Assembly: GCF_001816165.1 (NCBI RefSeq)
Contig: NZ_MDZC01000079.1
Location: forward strand, 1 to 64,000
DNA: 64,000 nt
From: Hymenobacter glacialis
GTDB taxonomy: Bacteria > Bacteroidota > Bacteroidia > Cytophagales > Hymenobacteraceae
Direction of reading: 5' to 3'
The notes under the pieces were generated by a model. It worked only from the letters and a program-made list of their open reading frames with translations, made no database searches and had not been told where the DNA came from. This document shows, piece after piece, positions 1 to 9,483 of this stretch. How positions within the stretch are numbered: the first letter of the stretch is position 1; each line of letters begins with the position of its first letter. The translations under genes were made by a program, and so were the position numbers.

Positions 1-42
1 GCCGAATTTAGAGTTTGTCAAAACGGTAGTTTAAACACCACC

Positions 43-497
43 CTACAGCATCCCCTCATCGGCAAAGCTGTAGTAGCCCTGGTCGGAATAAATGAGGTGG
101 TCCAAAATCGGCAAGTCCAGAAAGCTGCCGGCTTCCTTCAGCTTCTTGGTGAGCTGGATGTCGGCGGCCCTAGGGTTGCGGTTGCCGCTGGGGTGGTTGT
201 GCACCAGGATAATGCTGCTGGCCAGCTGCTCCAGGGCTTCTTTGAAAATCATTTTGGGGTCGGCCACGGTGCCGGCCACGCCGCCGCGGCTGATGGCCGT
301 TTTGCGCATCACCACGTTGGCCCGGTTGAGCAGGATGACCCAGAATTCCTCGTGGGGCAGGTCCATGAGGTGGGGCCGAATGAGCTGGTAGATGTCGCGC
401 GAGCAGGTGATGGTGGTGCGCGGGGCGGCGTCGGCCTCTTTGCGGCGGCGGCCACCGAAGTGCGTCTGAATTCGCCGATGCCGGGGTGGCGGCAGAG
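43..497 (-). pseudogene. radC 3'-end duplicate, truncated
   Basis: This minus-strand stretch encodes the C-terminal part of a RadC (JAMM-domain) protein and matches intact radC at 10579-11352. From about 20 to 456 I count about 21 base differences in roughly 437 aligned bases, yet only one amino acid differs: HNHPSGNRNPRAAD here against HNHPSGNRNPSAAD. That residue is the conserved serine of the JAMM motif HxHx7SxxD. Upstream, 21 bases (about 456-476) replace about 46 bases of the intact copy, a short CRHPGIG match resumes at 478-499, and then similarity ends. The N-terminal half is missing, so it is almost certainly non-functional. It forms a direct repeat with the intact gene around a polysaccharide island. 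Confidence 0.85.
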
Positions 498-614
498 CGG
501 TACTCTGACGTAAAAAGGAGCTGCCTGAAATGCTGGCACTGCAACCGGCTGTTTTGCAGAAAAAAACAGCCGGCCAAGTCTGCCAATGCAATGAAGTTTG
601 CCGGTTTAAGCCAC

Positions 615-1418
615 TTAATCGATGAGCAGCCGGACTGTAGCTGAGGCCTGGCCTGCCCGGGCCCACACGGTGTAGATGCCGGCGGGCAAGTCCACAAGGT
701 TCAGCTCCACGGTAGTACCACTTGGCGACAGGGTAACGGCCTGCGTCCGCACTGTCTGGCCTAGGCTGTTGATGATTTCGACCATCGCGGCGGCTTGCCC
801 CGGCAGGGCGGGCAGGGCGAGTTGGGTGCGGTGCTGGGCAGGGTTAGGCCAAAGGCTCAGAAAGCCGTCGGCCAGTGCCGCCCGGTTCGCCGTCACCTGC
901 AGCCCTTCAACGCAGATATTAAAGGTGCCGGTCATAACGACCACTGTGTTATTTACGCGGGACCGAATGTAAACCATGCTGCCGGGCGTCAGGTTGCGTA
1001 GCGCCAGCGATGAAAACGCAGGGGTACCGCCCTGGCCAGTGGTCCGGTCGCAGGCCAGGAGCACCAAGTTGCCACAGGTCCCTGAGTAAGCGTCTAGAAT
1101 GGTAGACGTAGTGGTACTGCCAGCGGCCGCACTGGTTCTAATGGTCACGCCTCCATCAGATGGCACCACCACCCGGAACCATACGTCTGGCGTGTTGGAA
1201 ATGCTACAAGTACCGGAAGGCAGGGAAGCAGGGCTAGCTGTGGCTTGGGTCGTGTTCGCCAACGTGTTAGTACAAGTGGGGCTAGTGGTCAGCAAAATCG
1301 CTTGCGCGCAGTCGTCATTGGCGGGAGCCTGGGCCAGCACAGCCACGGCCTGACTTAGCAGCAATATAGCCACCAGGGCTGGTCGAGAGATACAAAGCTG
1401 TCCAATAAAGCGAAGCAT
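615..1418 (-). CDS. Secreted protein with T9SS C-terminal sorting domain
   Basis: The 267-residue protein begins with a signal peptide (MLRFIGQ..., hydrophobic core ALVAILLLSQAVAVLAQA). The mature part has the NDDCAQAI opening common in Bacteroidota surface proteins, a DVWFRV segment and a beta-rich middle. The last 80 or so residues (LWPNPAQ..., INSLGQTV, LPAGIYTVWA, VRLLID) form a type A type IX secretion sorting domain. It is therefore probably exported through the T9SS and released or anchored at the surface. The start at 1418 is chosen because the signal peptide begins there; an in-frame ATG at 1445 is less likely. Function is unknown. It sits alone between the radC fragment and a sugar transferase. 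Confidence 0.85.
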   Translation of the reverse strand: MLRFIGQLCISRPALVAILLLSQAVAVLAQAPANDDCAQAILLTTSPTCTNTLANTTQATASPASLPSGTCSISNTPDVWFRVVVPSDGGVTIRTSAAAGSTTTSTILDAYSGTCGNLVLLACDRTTGQGGTPAFSSLALRNLTPGSMVYIRSRVNNTVVVMTGTFNICVEGLQVTANRAALADGFLSLWPNPAQHRTQLALPALPGQAAAMVEIINSLGQTVRTQAVTLSPSGTTVELNLVDLPAGIYTVWARAGQASATVRLLID

Positions 1419-1639
1419 TTTTAAAGAAGAGTAGTGAAAAATCATAAAAACAAATAAGGCACAACGATAAGCTCAACCCCCAGAATTACCTGTTAGGAAC
1501 TGCTCGCAAATACCAGTGGAAGAAAGGAAGTTGTGCCGCCTGCCGAACAAAAAAACACATTTCTTGACGGTGTTTTACTTCATGGACCGTGGCTGGGCCC
1601 TATCAATTGAAGCAGGCAGAGAAAGCGAAGCCCCGTGGC

Positions 1640-3034
1640 TTAATAAGCCTTGCTGTCGCCTTTTAGTCCGTTGTAAATGGTAAGAAAAGTAATCTTTAAG
1701 TCGAGTGCCAGGCTCCAATTCTCCAGGTACCACAGGTCGTACTGAACCCTTTTTTGAATTTGCTTCACATCCGTGATTTCGCCGCGGTATCCATTCGTTT
1801 GGGCCCACCCCGTAATGCCCGGCTTGGCAAATTGCCGGACCATGTAATGTTCTTCCTGAGCCGAGAACCGCTTGGTGTGTTCCAGCATGTGCGGCCTCGG
1901 GCCCACAATGCTCATGTTGCCAAGCAGCACGTTTATAAACTGGGGGAATTCATCCAAACTGGTTTTGCGCATAAAGCGCCCAATGGAGGTCACACGGACG
2001 TCGTTGCGCGTGGCTTGCCGCGAGTCAGATTCGGAGCTCACCGCCATGCTACGAAATTTGAAGCAACGAAACGGGCGGTTGTTTTTTCCGTTGCGCCACT
2101 GGGCGAAGAAGACGGGCCCCGGTGATGTTGCATAAATAATCAGGCTGAGCAGCGGAGCCAGCCAGCTGAGAACAAACACAATAGCTACCGAGCTGATGGC
2201 TATATCAAAAATCCTTTTTTGAACCCGGTTTATAACTTCTTCCAACGGCTCTTTCCGCTCAGACAAAATGGGAATGTCCCGGATGTAATCCATGTGCACC
2301 GGACGGTTGATGACACTGGCGAAATTGGGAACTATGCGAAAACGAATCAGCGCCTTATCGGCTTGCTTCATCAGCTGATAAATCTCGTTATTATCCTCCG
2401 GCATGACGGTGGAAAATATCTCGGTGATGTTCTGCATCCCTGCGATGTGCATGGTGTTGCTGATGCCGGAAAAGACAGGCATGCTGGAAACCTTTGGCAC
2501 ATTGCCGGTCTCGTCAATGAAGCCCACGATACGCGCATTCGGCTCTTCGATTGCCAGGTGGGCGGCCAACTTGCGGGACAGGCTATTGTAACCCAAAATG
2601 ATGATACGACGATGAAAATAAGCTTTGTTGCTAACCCACAACCGAATGGCTAAAAACAGGAGGCGGTTGAAAAGCAAGCCTTCGGCGAAGTACAAAATGG
2701 CCGAGTACAGAAAAACCTGGGGCAGTGGGAAAAAGCCGTTAAATACGAAGGCCATCACCATTACGAAAAAAGCCCAAATAAAATAGCCGCCAAAAGTGGA
2801 CTTCGTGAAGCTGCGAAAAGACGTGAGCTCCTGGTAGGCGTAAATGCGGCCCAGGCCCGCCATTGTGAGCCACAGCAAGTTTAGCAGCGACCAGTAAAAG
2901 GTATGCGTGGTGACCAGACTACTACCGGGGGCTTCATCAATGGAGGTCTGGGTGGTGAAGAGGATGAGGTTAAGAATGAATAGGTCCAGCACCACAAACA
3001 GTATTTGCTGGAACTTGAGAAAACGTCGATTCAT
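1640..3034 (-). CDS. Undecaprenyl-phosphate sugar phosphotransferase (WcaJ type)
   Basis: At 464 residues this is the usual length for polyprenyl glycosylphosphotransferases that start lipid-linked polysaccharide repeat units by moving a hexose-1-phosphate to undecaprenyl phosphate. It shows about four N-terminal membrane segments (residues 12-115), a CoA-binding-like Rossmann middle (RRIIILGYNSLSRKLAAHL), and a C-terminal bacterial sugar transferase domain from about 270. That domain carries PGPVFFAQWRNGKNNRPF, FKFRSM, SLDEFPQFINVL and IVGPRPHMLEH, the catalytic and membrane-interface motifs of the family. It is the predicted first enzyme for the polysaccharide exported by the wza/wzc-like genes downstream, which lie on the opposite strand. 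The sugar substrate cannot be read from sequence. Confidence 0.92.
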   Translation of the reverse strand: MNRRFLKFQQILFVVLDLFILNLILFTTQTSIDEAPGSSLVTTHTFYWSLLNLLWLTMAGLGRIYAYQELTSFRSFTKSTFGGYFIWAFFVMVMAFVFNGFFPLPQVFLYSAILYFAEGLLFNRLLFLAIRLWVSNKAYFHRRIIILGYNSLSRKLAAHLAIEEPNARIVGFIDETGNVPKVSSMPVFSGISNTMHIAGMQNITEIFSTVMPEDNNEIYQLMKQADKALIRFRIVPNFASVINRPVHMDYIRDIPILSERKEPLEEVINRVQKRIFDIAISSVAIVFVLSWLAPLLSLIIYATSPGPVFFAQWRNGKNNRPFRCFKFRSMAVSSESDSRQATRNDVRVTSIGRFMRKTSLDEFPQFINVLLGNMSIVGPRPHMLEHTKRFSAQEEHYMVRQFAKPGITGWAQTNGYRGEITDVKQIQKRVQYDLWYLENWSLALDLKITFLTIYNGLKGDSKAY

Positions 3035-3615
3035 TACTCGGGAGATAAAGCCGCCTGGTAATTCATTTCAAGCACTTATGCTGCCGCACAGGCAGAAGCC
3101 AGCTTGTAGAATTAAAAAACGAAAAATTTGATATTGTACAGTATTCGGTACTCTTGCCAAGGACCGGGAAAGGGCCGGTAGTTGACAAAGGCTTGGTTAT
3201 GGTCTCATGCTGAGTCTTGGTAAAACTCAGTGAAATGTGCCTTGAGAGCCATTGGACTAAGACTCGACAGTAGAATTAAGACGAAACTTCGAAAAATTTG
3301 ACCCCGAGTAGAGGGTAAACCCGGCATATCTACGTTTGTTGTCCCAGGAATGGATTGATAAAGCCAAATAATTCCCATTATAGGAATATTTGCACTTTGG
3401 CAGGTTGTATGACTGGCTTGGTTTTACTTGCTGGAAAGCGTATTTAGTTGGTAATAGACGCGCCAACCACAGCCCATTATTTTTGCCCCTGCTCACGCTT
3501 CTATGCCGGTTAGACACCGGAACAACATGCCAGGACGAAGCCTACAAGTTGCCTGGCAGCTCAAAATCAAATAGGGGTGCCAGCCCTTTCCTTTGTCAGC
3601 TTGCTTCAGCCTCCT
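3035..3615. other. Intergenic, divergent promoter region of the polysaccharide locus
   Basis: About 580 bases between the divergent sugar transferase and DUF4184 genes, visibly richer in A+T than the neighbours. It must hold promoters for both genes. The only sizeable frame (3257-3517, minus, 86 codons) has no recognisable domain and a composition unlike neighbouring genes, so I do not call it. I see no RNA gene or repeat. Confidence 0.5.
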
Positions 3616-4374
3616 ATGCCGTTCACCCTCTTCCACCCCGCGCTAATACTGCCGCTGCGCCGACTGCCCAAGCGCTGGGTTTCGCTTACGGGCCTGGTAG
3701 CGGGCAGCATGGCACCTGACTTCGAGAAGTTCGGCAAAATGAAGGCGCTTAACTACTACAGCCACACGTGGCTCAGCTTGTTGTATTTCACCTTGCCGGT
3801 GGGACTGGTCTTGAGCTTTGTGTTTCATGCGGTGGTGCGCAACCCGTTGATGCAGCACTTGCCGGAACCCGTGCGGCGCCGCTTGCGCGGGTACCGGCGA
3901 TTTGATTGGCGGCGGCATTTTGTGAAGCATTACCCGGCGGTGGTTGCCTCGGTGCTGCTTGGGGGAGCTTCTCACCTGCTATGGGACGGCCTTACGCACC
4001 GGCAGGGTCCTTTTGCCCGGCAATTGCCGTTTTTAGATACGCATTGGTCGCTAGGGCCTGTGCGGTTGCCCGGCTTTATGGTATTGAGCGTGGTTACTTC
4101 GTTGGTAGCGCTAGGCTATATGGCCCATATGCTGTGGCAGTTGCCCAAGGCCCGCCGCCTGCCCACGCCAGCCCCGGGGTTCCGATTGTACTGGCCCGCG
4201 GCAGCGCTCCTCACAGCAGGTATCATCGCCGTTCGGGTCGTGGCTTTTGGAACGACCGGCAACTCCTGGGACATCGCCGTCACGGTGCTCTCCGCTTTTT
4301 TATTGAGCCTGGTTCTGACTCCCCTCTTGGGCAAGTTGGGCCGCCGCAAAGCCAGAAGTGCCGGCAACCCCTGA
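3616..4374 (+). CDS. DUF4184 family membrane protein
   Basis: A 252-residue integral membrane protein opening with MPFTLFHPALILPL and GLVAGSMAPDFEKF, the hallmark of the DUF4184 family (HPA near the start, then a PDFEY-like acidic motif). A second conserved histidine region, GGASHLLWDGLTH, follows in the middle. About six membrane segments are visible. The pattern of His and Asp in the first 45 residues and around residue 115 recalls membrane-bound metal-dependent hydrolases, but no activity is established for this family to my knowledge. The start at 3616 is preferred over 3577 because family members begin MPFT. It may be co-transcribed with the wza-like gene about 240 bases downstream. Confidence 0.8.
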   Translation: MPFTLFHPALILPLRRLPKRWVSLTGLVAGSMAPDFEKFGKMKALNYYSHTWLSLLYFTLPVGLVLSFVFHAVVRNPLMQHLPEPVRRRLRGYRRFDWRRHFVKHYPAVVASVLLGGASHLLWDGLTHRQGPFARQLPFLDTHWSLGPVRLPGFMVLSVVTSLVALGYMAHMLWQLPKARRLPTPAPGFRLYWPAAALLTAGIIAVRVVAFGTTGNSWDIAVTVLSAFLLSLVLTPLLGKLGRRKARSAGNP

Positions 4375-4611
4375 CTTGCCTGATTCCCCGGTGCCGTCGG
4401 CCAGCGGCATAGGCGCGAACACCTAAGGTCTGAGGCAAGCCGGGTTTTGTCAAAACAAGGTTTTTATGTAAACATTCTTGCAAAATAATCTTGCAAAACA
4501 ATCCGTTTTAAGCTTAGGTTACGTAAGGTACCCCTAGCCCCAAAAATGGGGTGCCCATATTGGTTAGGCGGCGCCATGCGCCTTGGTCGGCCATATTTTC
4601 CTCCCATTTTG

Positions 4612-5400
4612 ATGTTAAAACCTCTATTCAAGTTGCTCGGGCTCGCCGGGCTGCTGATGGCAAGCGCATGTCGACCCGGCCGCGACTTGGTGTACTTCAG
4701 CGATTTGAAGCAAGCCGTCACGTATCTGGCTCCGGCCGATAACAGCAACGAGCCCCGAATTCAACCCAACGACCTGCTTAGCATCAGCCTGAGCAGTTTG
4801 AACCAGGAGTCTAATGTGCTTTTCAACAGCGGGGTGCTAATGCCCGCGGGCATTAGCGCGGGCGCTGGGGGCGTAATGAGAATCAACGAGGGCTACCTGG
4901 TTGACAAAAACGGTGAAATCAACTTTCCGGTGATGGGCAAGGTCGCCTTGGGTGGGCTAACCAAAAAGGAGGCGACCGAGCGAATGACGCAGCAGTTCAC
5001 GAAGTACGTGAAAAATCCCATCGTCAACATTCTGTTCCTGAACTTTAAAGTGACGGTGATTGGCGAAGTCAACCACCCGTCCACGTTCAACATTCCTTCC
5101 GAGCGCATCAATGTTCTGGAGGCCCTCGGGCTGGCCGGCGACATGACGGCCTTTGGGCGACGCGACAACGTGCTCATCCTGCGGGATAAGAACGGTGCCC
5201 GCAGCACCATTCGCATCAACCTGAACAATAAAGAGGTATTGAACTCTCCCTATTTCTATTTGCAGCAAAACGACATCCTGTACGTAGAGCCCCACAACCG
5301 CTCTAAAGTGGCCCAAACCAGCGCAGGCAACCGCTACATTCCCATTGCCGTGGCCGCTATTACGGCCATCGCCATTTTTCTGGCCAATGCGCAGCGCTAA
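4612..5400 (+). CDS. Polysaccharide export lipoprotein (Wza-like)
   Basis: This 262-residue lipoprotein has a signal peptide ending in the lipobox LMASAC, with Cys predicted as the lipidated residue. A poly_export domain (PNDLLSISLSSLNQES..., VDKNGEINFPVMGKV, LTKKEATERM) is followed by an SLBB-like domain (FKVTVIGEVNHPSTFNIP, NVLEALGLAGDMTAFGRRDNVLILRD) and one C-terminal hydrophobic segment (IPIAVAAITAIAIFLA). It should form the outer-membrane/periplasmic channel through which the polysaccharide leaves. The start at 4612 is chosen for the signal peptide; the frame opens at 4546. Its stop overlaps the start of the wzc-like gene by 14 bases, so the two are translationally linked. Confidence 0.9.
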   Translation: MLKPLFKLLGLAGLLMASACRPGRDLVYFSDLKQAVTYLAPADNSNEPRIQPNDLLSISLSSLNQESNVLFNSGVLMPAGISAGAGGVMRINEGYLVDKNGEINFPVMGKVALGGLTKKEATERMTQQFTKYVKNPIVNILFLNFKVTVIGEVNHPSTFNIPSERINVLEALGLAGDMTAFGRRDNVLILRDKNGARSTIRINLNNKEVLNSPYFYLQQNDILYVEPHNRSKVAQTSAGNRYIPIAVAAITAIAIFLANAQR

Positions 5401-7678
5401 CGGCCCGGCACCCGGCGCGTGGGACGTGCCCGTGGGGTCCGAACGGAGTGGCAGCATCAGCCCGGTTGCTATCCTGAAGCAATATGCTCGACATTGGCCT
5501 TTGTTTGCGCTGGGCCTGGGGCTGGCCTTGGTCTTAGCCGCAGTGTTTTTGGCGGTGACGACGCCCAAATACACTGTGACCAGCAAGCTGCTGATACGCG
5601 GCATCGACCGGGGGCCGGACTTTTCGGCGAGTAATCCGGCATTTAAGGATTTAGACATTTTTAACGCCACCACCAGCATCGAGAACGAAACCGAGGCGCT
5701 GAAATCACGCTTTTTGCTCCGGCAGGTTTTAACCGAGCTCTCGCTTAATGCCAGCTATTTTGCGGAAGGCACATGGCGGAAAGAGGAGCTATACGGGCCG
5801 GAGGTGCCCATTCGGGTGGTGGTGCGTACGCTGGCGCCTGCGGCCGCCAAGCACCCCATTGCGGTGCACCTGAAAGACGCTAACACCTTCGAGATAGAAG
5901 ACGAGGAGGCTGGCCGCAGCACGCACCGCTACGGGCAGGAAGTAAAGAAGCCCTACGGCCGGTTTACGGTGCTATCAGCTGGCGCGGCGGTGCCGGCCTC
6001 GTCGAACCGCACCGTGCTGGTGCAGCTGCATAGCCTGCCCACGCTGGCGGAGGACTACAGCCACGACCTAACGGTGGAGCCCGTGAACAAGAAGGCCGCG
6101 GTGGTCGAAATCATCCTGCTCGAAGCCGTGCCCGCTAAAGGCACCGCCATCGTCAACAAGCTGATTGAGGTATATAACCGCGAAAACAAAGCAGACCGCA
6201 ATGCGCTGGCCGAAAACACCATTCGGTTTATCGACAGCCGGCTGCTGGCCCTTTCCGGCGAGCTGACGGACGTGGAGAAGAAGGTGGAAACCTTCAAAAG
6301 CCAGAACGCGGTGACCAACGTGACGCAGGAGGCTGCGATTTATGGGGAGGAGGCCAAAAACGTGAACAAGCAGCTCGCCGACGTGACCATTCAGTTGGAT
6401 GTGCTGGAGTCGTTGCAGCGCTACCTGACGCGGCCGGGCAGCAAAACCAGTTTGGCACCCAGCAACCTGGGCTTGCAGGACCAGACGCTGCTGGCGCTGC
6501 TAGCCAAATTCAACGAATTGCAACTGGAACGCGACCGGATGCTGCGTACCACGCAGCCTGACAACCCGCTGGTGGTGAACATTGACGAGCAGCTGAGCGA
6601 CCTGCGCGGAAACATATTGGAAAACCTGCGCACCATCAAAACCGGGCTGAGCCTCACGCGAAGCACCCTCGAAGCCCGGTCGGGACAGTTTGATGCCAAC
6701 ACCCGGCAGGTGCCTACCATCGAGCGCAAGTTGCAGTCCATTAATCGGCAGCAGGGCGTAAAGCAGGGCATTTACCTGTATTTGCTGCAGAAGCGCGAAG
6801 AAGCGGCGCTTTCGCTGGCGGCCACGGGCTCCAATACGCGCGTGCTCGACCCGGCCCTGATTAGTAAGAAGCCAGTAAAACCCTCCAAACCCATTGTGTA
6901 CCTGCTAGCGGTGCTGGCGGGCCTGCTGCTGCCGCTGGCGTTCGTGAGCGCGAAAGGCTTGCTCAGCGACGCCGTGGAAACCCGCGCGGCTGTGGCCCAG
7001 CGCTCAGCTGTGCCCGTGGCCGGCCAAGTGGGCCGCCTGCGGCCGGGCCAGCTGCTGCCCGTGGCCGAGGATGCGGGCAGCCCGCAAGCCGAAGCCTACC
7101 ACTACCTGCGCGCCGATGTGCTGGCGGCCCTGGCCGGAGGCCCCGCGCAGGTGTTGCTGCTCACCGCTGGGCAAGCCAATGAGGGCCAAACCGTGGTGGC
7201 CCTGAACCTGGCCGCCAGCCTGGGCCAGGTGGGCAAGCGGGTGGCGGTGGTAAACTTCAACCTGCGCACGCCGCACTTGGGCAAGTACCTCGCTGCCAAC
7301 AACGCAGCTGGCGTATCGAACTACTTAAATGGGCCGGGCGGACCGTCGGCTCCATTAATGAACTCCAGCAGCCTGGGCCCCAACGTGCAATGGATGGACG
7401 CGGGGCCTCTAGCTCCCAACCCGACCGGGCTGATGGCCAGCGGCCGCGCCCAAGAGCTGCTGGCGGGCCTGAAGCCCCAATTCGACCACATTCTGGTGCT
7501 GACGGCCCCCGTGGGTCAGGTGGCCGACGCGCTGTCGTTGGCTCCGCTGGTAGATGCCTGCCTGTACGTGGTGCGCCTGGGCCACGCGCGAGCCGCACAT
7601 CTCGACGTGGCCACGGGGCTGGCTGCGGGCGGGCAGTTTCGCCGCGTGTTCCTGGTGCTGAACGACGGGTTGGCTTAG
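5387..7678 (+). CDS. Wzc-like chain-length/BY-kinase protein with degenerate ATPase motifs
   Basis: This 763-residue polysaccharide co-polymerase has a Wzz domain (membrane segment about 32-52, then a long periplasmic coiled-coil part), a second membrane segment (VYLLAVLAGLLLPLAFV) and a cytoplasmic domain aligned with bacterial tyrosine kinases. Walker A reads ANEGQTVVALNLA, with Gln601 where the family has Lys; Walker A' reads VAVVNFNLRTP with Asn623 and Asn625 for Asp; the Walker B Asp is lost (FDHILVLTAP, 699-708). There is no C-terminal tyrosine cluster. I infer that ATP hydrolysis and autophosphorylation are lost while the structural role in chain-length control may persist. The ATG at 5387 lies inside the end of the wza-like gene; the frame opens at 5345. 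Confidence 0.88.
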   Translation: MRSANGPAPGAWDVPVGSERSGSISPVAILKQYARHWPLFALGLGLALVLAAVFLAVTTPKYTVTSKLLIRGIDRGPDFSASNPAFKDLDIFNATTSIENETEALKSRFLLRQVLTELSLNASYFAEGTWRKEELYGPEVPIRVVVRTLAPAAAKHPIAVHLKDANTFEIEDEEAGRSTHRYGQEVKKPYGRFTVLSAGAAVPASSNRTVLVQLHSLPTLAEDYSHDLTVEPVNKKAAVVEIILLEAVPAKGTAIVNKLIEVYNRENKADRNALAENTIRFIDSRLLALSGELTDVEKKVETFKSQNAVTNVTQEAAIYGEEAKNVNKQLADVTIQLDVLESLQRYLTRPGSKTSLAPSNLGLQDQTLLALLAKFNELQLERDRMLRTTQPDNPLVVNIDEQLSDLRGNILENLRTIKTGLSLTRSTLEARSGQFDANTRQVPTIERKLQSINRQQGVKQGIYLYLLQKREEAALSLAATGSNTRVLDPALISKKPVKPSKPIVYLLAVLAGLLLPLAFVSAKGLLSDAVETRAAVAQRSAVPVAGQVGRLRPGQLLPVAEDAGSPQAEAYHYLRADVLAALAGGPAQVLLLTAGQANEGQTVVALNLAASLGQVGKRVAVVNFNLRTPHLGKYLAANNAAGVSNYLNGPGGPSAPLMNSSSLGPNVQWMDAGPLAPNPTGLMASGRAQELLAGLKPQFDHILVLTAPVGQVADALSLAPLVDACLYVVRLGHARAAHLDVATGLAAGGQFRRVFLVLNDGLA

Positions 7679-7771
7679 ATTAAACCGACCGCTAGCTCCC
7701 TACTGGCGCATTGGTTTTTCCTTCGGCCCTCAAAACAAAAAAAATGTTTCCCTGCGCTTTGCAGGCTGCTT

Positions 7772-8059
7772 ATGCAGGTATTGAAAATCAGTAAATCCTC
7801 GCCGGCCTTTGTGTTTTCGGCCGTTACCAATCTGGTAAGCCTTGTGGCCTTTACCCGCTTGCTGACGCTGGAAAATTACGGGCCGCTCTCGCTGGCACTA
7901 GTGAGCGTGGCGATGCTGCGCTTTTATAAAAGTGAGGAAGGAACAGGTGCCTTGGGCCTGCACTTTGCGGCAGGCATCACGGGGCTTTTCTTGGCAGTGG
8001 GGGCTGGGGTAGCCCCGCACGGTTCTAGCAGTGGCCATTTCCTGACGTGGCCATGTTAG
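7772..8059 (+). pseudogene. Wzx-type flippase N-terminal remnant
   Basis: The first 45 residues (FVFSAVTNLVSLVAFTRLLTLENYGPLSLALV) match the first helix and (L)TxExYG turn of oligosaccharide flippases. The frame then jumps to a segment resembling a later flippase part (AMLRFYKSEEG...) and ends after 95 residues, against 420-500 for an intact Wzx. This suggests a large internal deletion plus 3' truncation. The next gene starts inside its last codons. A short two-helix membrane protein is the alternative. A complete flippase exists in the second cluster at 29006-30346. Confidence 0.55.
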
Positions 8060-9309
8060 CTCCCGCCTCTACATTGTTGCCGCCTGCCCCAGCCCATGCC
8101 TGGAACATCCGGGGCCTACAGCACGCTACCTTGCTGCTCATCGTGGCGCTGTGCTTCTTAGGCATGAACGTGCTTAAGCACCTGGGCTATGTGATGGGAA
8201 CCGAGGCCGTGAGCACCTTCACCAAGATTCACCCGCTCACCTACCTGCTCTTCGGCCTGGTACTGTTCAACGGGTTGCTGTTTGACTACTCGCTGCTGCG
8301 GGCCATTTTCCGCAACCGGGCCAGCCTGTCCTACGCCCTCACGCTGCTGGCCTTGATGGCCTACCTGGGGCTCAGCGGCACAGCCAGCGCCATCGGCTAT
8401 ATCTTCGACACCCTACTGGTGCCGGTGCTGGTGCTGGGCTACCTGCGCACCCTGCCACCCGATATCGCGGCCCGGGCCCCGCACTACGCCTTGGTGGGAG
8501 TGCTGTTGAATTCGGCGGGTGCTATTGCCGAGCGGGTGCTGTCGCACAACTTCTTTCCGCTGGCCGATGACCTGTTCGGCGACGTGTTCCGGTCGTCGTC
8601 GCTGCTTGGCCACCCGCTCAACAACGCTCTGATAACGTTTGTGTTCGTAATGTTTGTGCTGCTGGCCGAGCTGTCTACCGCGCGCAAGTGGAGCTACTTG
8701 CTGGTGCTGCTCACGGCCTTGCTCTGCTACGGGGCACGAGCGAGCCTGTACGTATCTGTTGCAGCGGTAGCGGGGCTGTACCTGTTTCCACTGTTTTTTT
8801 CGGAGCGGCCGTACTACCGGCGGTCCAACAAGCTGGCCGTGGCCGTGCTGGTGGCCTTCTCGGCTCTGGGGCTGGCGTATCTGGTGCTGTTCACGCCCTT
8901 CGGCGAGCGGCTGATTGACGCCTCGTTCTACGACGATTCCAGCGCCGGAGCCCGGGTCGAAGCCCTGAACCTGATTGACTTTAGCCGGCCTTCGGTCTTT
9001 CTTTGGGCCCGGCCGCAAGAGCGCATCGACTACCTGATGTACCTCTACGACATCTACATCATCGAGAATTTTCTCATCGTGTGGCTGCTCAAGTTTGGCT
9101 TGGTGTTCAGCGGCCTGCTGGCGGCGGCCTTGTTCTTTTTCCTGCGCTTCAGCAGCCGCTTGGTGTCGGGGCCGTATGCGCTGCTGGCGGTGGGTCTATT
9201 TTTCGTCACTGCCGCCACCAACAACTCATTGGCGTCCAGCACATCGGTCATCACCTTGTTCGTTATCCTGTTTGCCACGCCTACGCCCCGGTACCGCTTT
9301 GCGCTGTAG
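8053..9309 (+). CDS. O-antigen polymerase/ligase-like membrane protein (Wzy type)
   Basis: A 418-residue polytopic protein with about ten hydrophobic segments and a large loop between late helices (residues about 295-345: FGERLIDASFYDDSSAGARVEALNLI...), the layout of Wzy polymerases and WaaL ligases. SSSLLGHPLNNALITFVF and the RASLYVS segment resemble the conserved parts of O-antigen ligase family proteins. It probably polymerises or ligates the repeat units made by this locus in the inner membrane. The ATG at 8053 is preferred to a GTG at 8047. Sequence in this family is poorly conserved, so polymerase versus ligase cannot be decided. Confidence 0.72.
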   Translation: MLAPASTLLPPAPAHAWNIRGLQHATLLLIVALCFLGMNVLKHLGYVMGTEAVSTFTKIHPLTYLLFGLVLFNGLLFDYSLLRAIFRNRASLSYALTLLALMAYLGLSGTASAIGYIFDTLLVPVLVLGYLRTLPPDIAARAPHYALVGVLLNSAGAIAERVLSHNFFPLADDLFGDVFRSSSLLGHPLNNALITFVFVMFVLLAELSTARKWSYLLVLLTALLCYGARASLYVSVAAVAGLYLFPLFFSERPYYRRSNKLAVAVLVAFSALGLAYLVLFTPFGERLIDASFYDDSSAGARVEALNLIDFSRPSVFLWARPQERIDYLMYLYDIYIIENFLIVWLLKFGLVFSGLLAAALFFFLRFSSRLVSGPYALLAVGLFFVTAATNNSLASSTSVITLFVILFATPTPRYRFAL

Positions 9310-9483
9310 GCGGTATCGAAAACCAGCTTGTTGCATCCTCAACCAAATAGGTAGCGCATCCTCATGTGGCCCTGTTGGTTGTCCACCGTCGCTACAGCGC
9401 CAATAGGCTGCGCTGCATCGGCCCACGGGTAACGGCCGACCTACCTCGACCGCGCCGAAAGCAACAAGTGGGATTAGGGACCC

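Noticed and set aside
545..573. Hairpin CCGGCTGTTTT/AAAACAGCCGG after the T9SS protein gene
   Set aside because: The stem is reasonable but has no T-run after it, so I do not call a terminator.
3257..3517. An 86-codon minus frame in the gap before the DUF4184 gene
   Set aside because: No domain, composition unlike neighbours, and a position in a likely promoter region.
4500..4611. Weak inverted similarity (AAAATGGG ... CCCATTTT) before the wza-like gene
   Set aside because: The arms are short and mismatched; it does not stand out from chance.
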